From Oxalobacteraceae bacterium (GTDB lineage: Bacteria > Pseudomonadota > Gammaproteobacteria > Burkholderiales > Burkholderiaceae_D), in assembly GCA_023259175.1 (NCBI GenBank), contig JAHFQV010000031.1, forward strand, positions 1 through 36,442: a stretch of DNA of 36,442 bases, given 5' to 3'. Within the stretch, counting starts at the first letter, position 1. Every line of letters begins with the position of its first letter. Under the pieces are notes generated by a model. The model saw only the letters and a list, made by a program, of their open reading frames with translations. It was not told where the DNA came from and searched no databases. Made by a program: the position numbers and the translations under genes. Below, piece after piece: positions 18,884-25,549 of the stretch.

Positions 18884-19118
18884 TCCTAAATTCCTCTGTT
18901 GACCGCTCTAAAGCTCGGTAAGTGATTGAAATATTTAACGAATACAGTCATTTGACCTTTCACCATTTTAGTGAGTACGCTACGACTACGATTGCACACT
19001 TTTTCGACTCTCTGCCGTCGTTACTCCTCCTAGCAACGTGATAGGTTGCGTCGTCGTCGCGCCTAGTCAGAGAGCCGAAAAATGCACACTCGTAGCCGTC
19101 CAACAGAGGAATTTAGGA
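18884..19118. mobile_element. MITE-like 235 bp element with 18 bp terminal inverted repeats
   Basis: The ends are perfect 18 bp inverted repeats, TCCTAAATTCCTCTGTTG at 18884-18901 and its complement at 19101-19118. They are flanked on both sides by TTA (18881-18883 and 19119-19121), which looks like a 3 bp target duplication. An imperfect inner inverted repeat pairs 18986-19014 with 19068-19095, including CTCTCTG/CAGAGAG and TTTTTCG/CGAAAAA blocks. A small GCAAC/GTTGC hairpin lies in the centre. No open frame is seen inside. Joining the two flanks gives TAATG, so the stop of the 59-aa gene would overlap the start of speD. This fits insertion of a non-autonomous element. A structured regulatory RNA is the alternative. 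Confidence 0.65.
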
Positions 19119-19298
19119 TTATTTGTGTCCGCTACCGCCGGAGCCATTGCCCCAATTGCCGCCACTGCCCGAGTGTGAGCTCCAGCTACTGCGGCCAGTA
19201 TTGCTACTATTGGGCGACGAAAAAAGGAGTGTCCCCCAGCTGATGCCAGAAAAAATCACCGTGACTATCAGGGAATACATGGAAAATTTATTTTTCAT
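19119..19298 (-). CDS. Small single-pass membrane protein with Gly/Ser-rich tail
   Basis: A 59-residue protein that I do not recognise. Residues of about 7-26 (MYSLIVTVIFSGISWGTLLF) form one membrane helix after a basic start (MKNKF). The rest is Gly/Ser/Asn-rich with Trp and His (GSGGNWGNGSGGSGHK at the end) and is probably disordered outside the membrane. The ATG overlaps the TGA of the DUF4178 gene as ATGA, a typical coupled start, so I prefer it over an upstream start at 19370. The coupling supports a real gene and cotranslation with the DUF4178 protein. Its TAA stop is the exact left flank of the MITE-like element. It may be a small subunit of the membrane complex; this is inferred from position. 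Confidence 0.7.
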   Translation of the reverse strand: MKNKFSMYSLIVTVIFSGISWGTLLFSSPNSSNTGRSSWSSHSGSGGNWGNGSGGSGHK

Positions 19299-20797
19299 AC
19301 TTCGTAATCGCTTAAAGGACTTAAAAATTTCGCCGGGTAATAAATCGCAGCTACGGCAAGCAATACCCAAATCCAGATATCGCCAAAGGCCATGAACAGT
19401 GGAATTGCATTGATCACTAGAGTCCAGATGATAAATTTTCTGGCGATGGATTTTGGTGTGGGTTCAAGGCTTTCTTTGTGCGCGGGAATTTTATTGCCAA
19501 ACCAAGCCTGAATTTGGTCGGCGGAAACCGGAGAAGCTAGTGACCAGGTCATTTCTTGCGCATTGACCTCGGCGGCGATTTTATTTTGGCCGAATTGAAA
19601 TTCGGTAACATTGATGCGGTCGCCAAGATTGACGCGCCAATTAAAAGCGCCCGCAGCAAATATGACACGTGCAGTGTAATCATACAGTTTCTTGTAGCTT
19701 TGATTGCCAAGCGTAGCAGTATCACTCTGCGTCCAGGCTGGCCATTCGCTCAAGACCTTAGCGCGAGCCCAGCCTTCGTCCGTTTCGATCAACCAAAAAA
19801 ATCCCGCACTTGCGTTGTAAAGCAAGTATTCAGTCCACTCGGTATTTTCATCATCGCAGCGTTTCATGAGACCGATGATTTGGTATGGCTTGCCGCTGAC
19901 GACGGCTTTGGCACCGAGTTCTAAACTCGTGTCCACGCGCGCCATACGATTGCCCGCTGCGAGTACTTGGGCAGTCGGGCCTGTGGTGTCGAGCTGGGAT
20001 TGGCAGCTTGGGCATCGTAAATGCGATGTTAAACCCGGTACGTAATTGACTGCGCTGCCGCAAGAGGGGCATTCTAGTGGCGTAAGCTTACCGGGAAATT
20101 TCCCCGCACTTTCTTTGATGGCATCGTCATCGCGTAGCAATTGGCATTTGAGCTGTGTCAAGCTGACCGCTTGACCACTGTACACTTTGGGCTCGCCGAT
20201 CTCCAAACTGGCAGTGGGTGTAATCGAATTCGGATCAGTTGTCGCTACGATTAGATCAGAATAGTCTAAACTTAGAAAGCTCGCTTCGGATCGAAAATCG
20301 GCAACTTTGATAGGCCATCCTTGACCGACTTTAAACGGTAATTCGCCTTGCCCTGCGATGCAACGAGCGGAGCGCACCTCGGCGGCAATAAAATTTTTCC
20401 CACCTATGCGGTAATTTTGGGATGGAAGGATATCGGAAAATTTGGGTAGGTTTTTGCCGCCGGTCTTTTCGGTCGTTAAGGTAAAAAGTCCCGAGGAATC
20501 GCCCAACCAAGCCACTAAACCATCGTCAAATAAAAGATACCATTCATTCCAAGTACCGGCTGAATATTGGAGTTGAATGCGGCCGATCACCGTAAAACCG
20601 AGCGCACCAAATACGCCTGTTGTGCCAATTTGAATGGGTGAATAGTCCTCTAGGACATCGGACATTGTGCCGAGATTCTGGACTGAATCAGCATCTTTAA
20701 GGATGGACGCTTTGCAGTATTCACATACCGCCATGACGGAGGCATGTGAACGAAACTGAACGGGTGCGCCGCAGCTAGGGCAGGAAACATTTTGCAT
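19295..20797 (-). CDS. DUF4178 protein with two zinc ribbons and C-terminal membrane helices
   Basis: A 500-residue protein with an internal repeat. The first zinc ribbon has CPSC (6-9) and CEYC (25-28), followed by a DUF4178 domain (about 50-200, with GTWNEWYLLFDDGLVAWLGD). The second ribbon has C243/C246 and C262/C265, followed by a second DUF4178 domain (about 285-430, with TEWTEYLLYNASAGFFWLIE). Two hydrophobic segments near 455-490 anchor it in the membrane. DUF4178 is of unknown function; E. coli YjfK-type proteins and DUF350 genes are frequent neighbours in such clusters. It starts 13 bp after the SPFH stop and overlaps the next gene by 4 bp. A scaffold or sensing role in the envelope is plausible but unproven. 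Confidence 0.88.
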   Translation of the reverse strand: MQNVSCPSCGAPVQFRSHASVMAVCEYCKASILKDADSVQNLGTMSDVLEDYSPIQIGTTGVFGALGFTVIGRIQLQYSAGTWNEWYLLFDDGLVAWLGDSSGLFTLTTEKTGGKNLPKFSDILPSQNYRIGGKNFIAAEVRSARCIAGQGELPFKVGQGWPIKVADFRSEASFLSLDYSDLIVATTDPNSITPTASLEIGEPKVYSGQAVSLTQLKCQLLRDDDAIKESAGKFPGKLTPLECPSCGSAVNYVPGLTSHLRCPSCQSQLDTTGPTAQVLAAGNRMARVDTSLELGAKAVVSGKPYQIIGLMKRCDDENTEWTEYLLYNASAGFFWLIETDEGWARAKVLSEWPAWTQSDTATLGNQSYKKLYDYTARVIFAAGAFNWRVNLGDRINVTEFQFGQNKIAAEVNAQEMTWSLASPVSADQIQAWFGNKIPAHKESLEPTPKSIARKFIIWTLVINAIPLFMAFGDIWIWVLLAVAAIYYPAKFLSPLSDYEV

Positions 20798-20810
20798 CGT
20801 TAGCTTGGCA

Positions 20811-21845
20811 TTAACCGATCAATTTTTTGAGTATTTCTGCCTTGGCAGCATCATAATCGACGACTGAAATTAAACCCTTATCCATTAAGCTTTTGAGTTT
20901 TTCGAGTCGGGATTCTAGCGTATCGTCTAACTGAGCTGCCGCTGTCGCATTGGCGGCCGCCGCGGGCGCAATTGCGTTAGCAATGCCTTGCGACATCACC
21001 TGACCAAATCCGATTCCCGCTGATAGACCGGCACCTAGGCCAGCTAAGCCCCCTTCATTTTGTGCCGCTAAAGGGATAGAACTAGCGACTTGATATTGGG
21101 TAAAACCTGCCATTTTATTGGCACTCAAACCGCCTTTCATGCCAGCAGAAATGCGTTCATCCAAAGCAGCTTTTAATTCGTCAGGTAGGCTAACACTGGC
21201 AACATTAAACTCATCGAGACCCACCCCGTATTTTTCAAATGACGTGAGTAATTCAGCCTTAATTTGTTGTGCCATCAGCGCCTGATTAGCGGCCATGTCT
21301 AGGAAAGACACGTTTGCACCACCGAGTGAACTTGCCATCGTGGCGAGCGTGATGCCACGCAATTGTTCTTCGACATCGTCGCGGGTGTAGGTTTCGCGGG
21401 TGCCGCTGATCTCAGTATAGAATTTCTTTGGGTCGGTGATGCGATAGGAATACATGCCAAAAGCACGTACCCGTATCATGTCGAAGTCTTTGTCACGTAT
21501 CGTGATCGCTTGGGTCGTGCCCCATTTGCGTCCGGTTTGAATCCGTGTGCTGAAAAAAACCACGTCAGATTTGAAAGGTGATGCAAACAGTTTGTCCCAG
21601 TTTTTTAAGTTGGTGAGCAAGGGTAGGGTTTGCGTGGTGAGTTTGTGATTGCCAGGGCCGAAGACATCGGCCACTTGACCTTCATTAATAAATACGGCCA
21701 TCTGCGATTCACGTACCGTGAGCATGGCACCGTTTTGGATTTCAAAATCTTCCATGGGATAACGCCACGCTAACACGCCGTCGATCTCTTCATTCCACTG
21801 CAAGACATCAATAAACTGCTTCTTAATAAATGAACCGATACCCAT
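20811..21845 (-). CDS. SPFH/band-7 protein with C-terminal SHOCT motif (YdjI-like)
   Basis: A 344-residue protein. The N-terminus, MGIGSFIKKQFIDVLQWNEE, and the blocks AWRYPMEDFEIQNGA, VFINEGQVADVFGPGNHKL and RIQTGRKWGT are those of the YdjI/virion-core type of SPFH protein. The SPFH domain covers about 25-235. An Ala/Gly-rich linker follows (about 265-310). The end, ESRLEKLKSLMDKGLISVVD plus YDAAKAEILKKL, is a SHOCT motif. In Bacillus subtilis the related YdjI, as I recall, recruits a PspA protein to the membrane. No PspA gene is present in this window. The ATG at 21845 has GGAAAA about 8 nt upstream; the open frame further upstream is not conserved-looking. Likely peripheral on the inner membrane, as an organiser or stress scaffold. 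Confidence 0.9.
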   Translation of the reverse strand: MGIGSFIKKQFIDVLQWNEEIDGVLAWRYPMEDFEIQNGAMLTVRESQMAVFINEGQVADVFGPGNHKLTTQTLPLLTNLKNWDKLFASPFKSDVVFFSTRIQTGRKWGTTQAITIRDKDFDMIRVRAFGMYSYRITDPKKFYTEISGTRETYTRDDVEEQLRGITLATMASSLGGANVSFLDMAANQALMAQQIKAELLTSFEKYGVGLDEFNVASVSLPDELKAALDERISAGMKGGLSANKMAGFTQYQVASSIPLAAQNEGGLAGLGAGLSAGIGFGQVMSQGIANAIAPAAAANATAAAQLDDTLESRLEKLKSLMDKGLISVVDYDAAKAEILKKLIG

Positions 21846-21926
21846 AATAATTTTCCAGTAAGTAAAAAAAGGTTTTTTTGATTTGATTTCGAATGGTGCG
21901 CGGAAAAAAATGAAACCTCTCAAAAA

Positions 21927-22313
21927 CTAGGAGATGCAGGCTGCATTGATGATTCCTATCGAAAGCGAGATTGCACCCATCAGCCCGCCAAAAGCAGTAT
22001 TGCCAGAGGTGATTTGATCCTTCGACATATGCAGTAGCTTAGCGCTTATCGTGTATGCTAATACCTGTACCACCATTGCGCCAGCCGCCCAAGCGAGAAA
22101 CTCGCGGTAATCGGCGGTATGGTTGACCGCAGAGGCTAAGGTCAGAGAGAAGCCGATCAAGGCCCCGCCTAAAGAGAGCGCCGCGGCATTATTGCCCTGC
22201 CTAATTAGCAGAACTTCTTCGACCGGAGTGACGGCGGTATAGATCCAAAAAAATATTGCTAACAAGCTTGAGGCTAAGAGCAAGTGGATGACATAATTGA
22301 TGATCGCAGGCAC
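21927..22313 (-). CDS. DUF350 (YjfL-type) membrane protein
   Basis: A 128-residue integral membrane protein with four predicted helices, two per repeat. The conserved block GGALIGFSLTLASAVNH near 49-65, and its partner FGGLMGAISLSIGIINAA near the end, mark DUF350. The function is unknown; E. coli YjfL is the best-known member and is also found near polyamine or glutathionylspermidine genes. The start is GTG at 22313, with GAGAA a few nt upstream and no in-frame ATG near. It is the first gene of the minus-strand arm and shares a 62 bp spacer with the divergent aminopropyltransferase gene. Confidence 0.88.
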   Translation of the reverse strand: MPAIINYVIHLLLASSLLAIFFWIYTAVTPVEEVLLIRQGNNAAALSLGGALIGFSLTLASAVNHTADYREFLAWAAGAMVVQVLAYTISAKLLHMSKDQITSGNTAFGGLMGAISLSIGIINAACIS

Positions 22314-22375
22314 GATGTTCTCGCAAAAAAATTTGAGGAAGGTTGAATTAAGTATGTTAATGCAAAATAGCGCTT
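22314..22375. promoter_or_regulatory. Shared divergent promoter region of the polyamine/membrane cluster
   Basis: Only 62 bp separate the two divergent start codons, so both promoters must overlap or sit back to back here. The sequence is A/T-rich (for example TTGAATTAAGTATGTTAAT on the plus strand). I could not fix a -35/-10 pair for either direction. The layout favours joint control of the two arms. Confidence 0.5.
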
Positions 22376-23887
22376 ATGAATAAGAAGATTTTAATTTTGT
22401 CGGTATTTGTGGTCGCTTCCTGTGGACTTGCCTATGAGTTGATTGCTGGCGCACTGTCGAGCTATTTGCTGGGCGATTCCATCCTACAGTTTTCAACGAT
22501 TATTGGTTGCTATTTATTTGCGATGGGCGTCGGTGCGCATTTTTCCAAATATGTTTCTGATGAAGATGTTCTGATGCGCTTTGTGGATATCGAACTGGCC
22601 GTGGGCATGGTGGGCGGTGTCTCGGCGGCGTGTTTGTTTTTGACTTTTTCGTGGATGGCCGCACCGTTTCGTACCTTGTTATACGTCTTGGTGTTTGTCC
22701 TAGGGTCTTTGGTCGGCATGGAAGTGCCTCTTGTGATGCGAGCGCTGAATGCCCGCCAGACGGCTTTTAATGAATTGGTTAGCCGTGTACTGACTTTTGA
22801 TTATTTAGGGGCGCTTGCGGTCTCTTTGTTGTTCCCCCTAGTATTGGCACCGCAACTGGGTTTGGTTCGCACGGGGTTTTTGTTTGGTATGCTCAATGTG
22901 GCCGTCGCTTTGTGGACGATACATGTTTTTCGGAATGAACTCAAAAATGTGATAGGTCGATTCTTGCGCGCCAGTGCCGTCATGCTGGTGTTGATGAGCG
23001 GTTTTGCGATGTCGGATCGCATGGTCAATTGGGGTGAGCATGGATTATTTGGCGATGAGATTGTTTATGCCACGACGACACCTTATCAACGCCTAGTTAT
23101 CACGCGTTGGAAGGATGACCTTCGCTTATACATCAATGGTAATTTGCAGTTTTCCTCACGCGACGAATATCGTTATCACGAGGCTTTGGTGCATCCCGCG
23201 ATGGAGGCTCTGCCTTGGGCGAAATCCGTGCTAATTATGGGCGGCGGAGATGGTTTGGCTCTGCGTGAAGTTTTGCGTTATCCCAATATCAAAAATGTGA
23301 CCTTAGTTGACCTTGATCCAGCAATGACCACCGCCTTTACGCGACGGCCGGAATTGGCGGCACTCAATCACCATTCTTTCAGTGACCCGCGGGTCAAAGT
23401 GATCAATACGGACGCTGCAATCTGGTTGCAAGATCAGCAGGACATGTTTGATGCAGCGATTATCGATTTCCCCGATCCCTCTAGTTTCGCGCTTGGGAAA
23501 CTTTATTCCGTGCCTTTTTATAGTTTTGTGAAAAAGCACCTTGCTGTCAATGGTTTGATTGTGGTGCAATCGACTTCGCCATTTTTTGCGCCACGTGCGT
23601 TTTGGACGATAGACGCGACCTTGTCAGAAGCAGGATTTCAGACCTACCCCTACCATCTCTACGTGCCCTCCTTTGGTGAGTGGGGATTTGTACTGGCTTC
23701 GCCCCAATTGAAATATCAAGTGCCGAATCAATTTCGCTTGCCCATGCGCTTTCTAAATGCCGAGACGGCGCGCGAGATGTTTATTTTTCCGCCCGATATG
23801 CCACGCTTACCGATGGCACCAAATCGGCTCAATACGCAGTCTTTGGTGCACGAATTTGAGCAAGATTGGCGTGGGGTGATACGTTGA
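22376..23887 (+). CDS. Membrane-anchored aminopropyltransferase (spermidine synthase-like)
   Basis: A 503-residue protein. Residues 1-213 hold about seven hydrophobic segments (near 5-32, 38-56, 70-92, 100-121, 141-160, 166-184, 198-213). Residues of about 225-440 are the spermidine synthase fold: DEYRYHEALVHPAM at 263-276, the AdoMet-binding loop GGGDG at 289-293, VDLDP at 311-315 and the catalytic-region motif DFPDPSS at 364-370. The soluble domain should move an aminopropyl group from decarboxylated AdoMet to an amine. The substrate is unknown and may be a polyamine or a membrane-linked amine. It is followed after 43 bp by the FAD oxidase. SpeD in the divergent arm can supply the donor. 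No obvious Shine-Dalgarno sequence precedes the ATG. Confidence 0.9.
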   Translation: MNKKILILSVFVVASCGLAYELIAGALSSYLLGDSILQFSTIIGCYLFAMGVGAHFSKYVSDEDVLMRFVDIELAVGMVGGVSAACLFLTFSWMAAPFRTLLYVLVFVLGSLVGMEVPLVMRALNARQTAFNELVSRVLTFDYLGALAVSLLFPLVLAPQLGLVRTGFLFGMLNVAVALWTIHVFRNELKNVIGRFLRASAVMLVLMSGFAMSDRMVNWGEHGLFGDEIVYATTTPYQRLVITRWKDDLRLYINGNLQFSSRDEYRYHEALVHPAMEALPWAKSVLIMGGGDGLALREVLRYPNIKNVTLVDLDPAMTTAFTRRPELAALNHHSFSDPRVKVINTDAAIWLQDQQDMFDAAIIDFPDPSSFALGKLYSVPFYSFVKKHLAVNGLIVVQSTSPFFAPRAFWTIDATLSEAGFQTYPYHLYVPSFGEWGFVLASPQLKYQVPNQFRLPMRFLNAETAREMFIFPPDMPRLPMAPNRLNTQSLVHEFEQDWRGVIR

Positions 23888-23930
23888 ATTCTTGCGGTCG
23901 GTTGTTTCAATGTTTGGCGCTGAGGTAAGC

Positions 23931-25538
23931 ATGGATCGCCGTTCATTTCTAATCTGGTCGGGCGCTACCGCTGCACTTGGCAGCGCAGGTGCCGGGCTCT
24001 GGCGGTGGCAAGAGCCGAGTACGCACATTCAGTATCCAGGGCGCGAAGTGGGGCACTATCTTCGCGATCGTCGCGCGATTCCGGCACCTTCTCTTAGCTT
24101 GCAAACGGATGTGGTCATTCTCGGTTCTGGAATTGCTGGCCTAACCGCAGCGTGGAAGATGAATAAAGACGGGCATCAGGACTTTTTGATGATCGATGGG
24201 CCTGAACCCTACGGCAATGCAGCTGGGGGGCATTTTGGCGACCTTGCTTATCCAACCGGTGGGCATTACTTGCCATTGCCATCGCCCGAATCGGTGCATG
24301 TGCGTGAAATTTTGAGCGACCTCGGCATCATTCAAAAAAACTCCATGAGCGAACGCCCCTACTATGACGAGCGCTATATTTTGCATGGACCTGAAGAGCG
24401 TTTGCTGCGTAACGGTCAATGGCAAGATGGATTTATTCCAAGCGAAGGGCTAGCGCAGGCAGAGCTACTTGAACATCAACGCTTCTTTGCCGAGGTCGAT
24501 CACATGCGTCATCTGTTTGGCAGTGACGGCAAGCGGGTTTTTGTTTTTCCGACGGCTTTATCTTCGGACGATCCGAACTATCGAGCACTTGATCAGATCA
24601 CACTGAAGACTTGGCTGCATCAGAATAACTACCATTCACCAACGCTGCATTGGTATTTGAATTATTGCTGCCGTGACGACTACGGGACGCGCTACGATCA
24701 AGTCTCGGCTTGGGCGGGTCTGCATTACTACTGTAGTCGATGGGGGAAGGCTGAGAATGCTGGCAATGGCGCATGGTTGACTTGGCCTGGCGGCATGCAG
24801 CCGCTGGCAAAAGCGATGGATCAGCGCGCGGGTAGTCGCCGCCGCAGTGGTACTGTTATTTCACTTAAAACGTGCGCCGATGGGGTAGAGGCCCTGTGCT
24901 TGGAGTTGATCAATGGCGTTGCGCAGACCTATCTTGTGCGCGCCAGAAAAGCGATTTGTGCCATGCCCTTATATGTTGCTGCTAGGGTGGTCAAGGGTAT
25001 TGAGAATTTCGGTTTTGATCCTGCGCTGCATATGCCGAGTTACGCGCCGTGGATGGTGTCGAATTTCTTGATGAAAGAATTCCCAGTAGAGTTGCCCGAT
25101 GCCCCTCTATCTTGGGATAACGTTGTGTATCAAGAACCCGGCCTCGGTTATGTCGTATCGACCCATCAGGACATCCGAACTACACCCCCAAACAAAACCG
25201 TTTTTACTGCGTACTTAGCCCTGTCTGATCACACGCCAGAGAGCGCTAGAAAATGGTTGAACAAGGCCAGCCCAGAAGAATTATTGAACGCTGCCAGCGT
25301 GGATTTAAAATCGGCTTATGGATGGAAATTTGCGCGCAGTGTAGAGCGCGTCGAGATCACCGTGCGTGGTCACGCAATGGCATCGCCCAAGCCAGGATTT
25401 TTGAGCAATGCAGGATTGAAAGCGCTGCGTGAATTGGAGGGGTCTATCCTATTTGCACACGCCGATTTATCTGGGTTCTCTGTGTTTGAAGAAGCTGCAT
25501 GGTGGGGCTATCGGGCGGCTAAGTTGGCCGTGCTGTAA
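23931..25538 (+). CDS. Tat-exported FAD-dependent amine oxidase-like protein
   Basis: A 535-residue flavoprotein. The start MDRRSFLIWSGATAALGSAG is a twin-arginine signal (RRSFL), so it should be folded with FAD in the cytoplasm and then exported or anchored. The Rossmann motif VVILGSGIAGLTAAW is at 61-75. The C-terminus, FAHADLSGFSVFEEAAWWGY followed by RAAKLAV, is the second FAD-contact region of flavin amine oxidases (where FAGE...GA..SG is usual). The substrate is probably an amine made or modified by the neighbouring aminopropyltransferase. I chose the ATG at 23931 because GAGG lies 8 nt upstream and the Tat motif begins there; a TTG at 23892 would add 13 residues. It converges on matB with an 11 bp gap. 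Confidence 0.88.
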   Translation: MDRRSFLIWSGATAALGSAGAGLWRWQEPSTHIQYPGREVGHYLRDRRAIPAPSLSLQTDVVILGSGIAGLTAAWKMNKDGHQDFLMIDGPEPYGNAAGGHFGDLAYPTGGHYLPLPSPESVHVREILSDLGIIQKNSMSERPYYDERYILHGPEERLLRNGQWQDGFIPSEGLAQAELLEHQRFFAEVDHMRHLFGSDGKRVFVFPTALSSDDPNYRALDQITLKTWLHQNNYHSPTLHWYLNYCCRDDYGTRYDQVSAWAGLHYYCSRWGKAENAGNGAWLTWPGGMQPLAKAMDQRAGSRRRSGTVISLKTCADGVEALCLELINGVAQTYLVRARKAICAMPLYVAARVVKGIENFGFDPALHMPSYAPWMVSNFLMKEFPVELPDAPLSWDNVVYQEPGLGYVVSTHQDIRTTPPNKTVFTAYLALSDHTPESARKWLNKASPEELLNAASVDLKSAYGWKFARSVERVEITVRGHAMASPKPGFLSNAGLKALRELEGSILFAHADLSGFSVFEEAAWWGYRAAKLAVL

Positions 25539-25549
25539 GAAAAGCGCAG

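Noticed and set aside
19298-19370. Longer start of the small Gly/Ser-rich gene at 19370
   Set aside because: It would add 24 residues encoded inside the DUF4178 gene; the ATGA overlap at 19298 is the better start.
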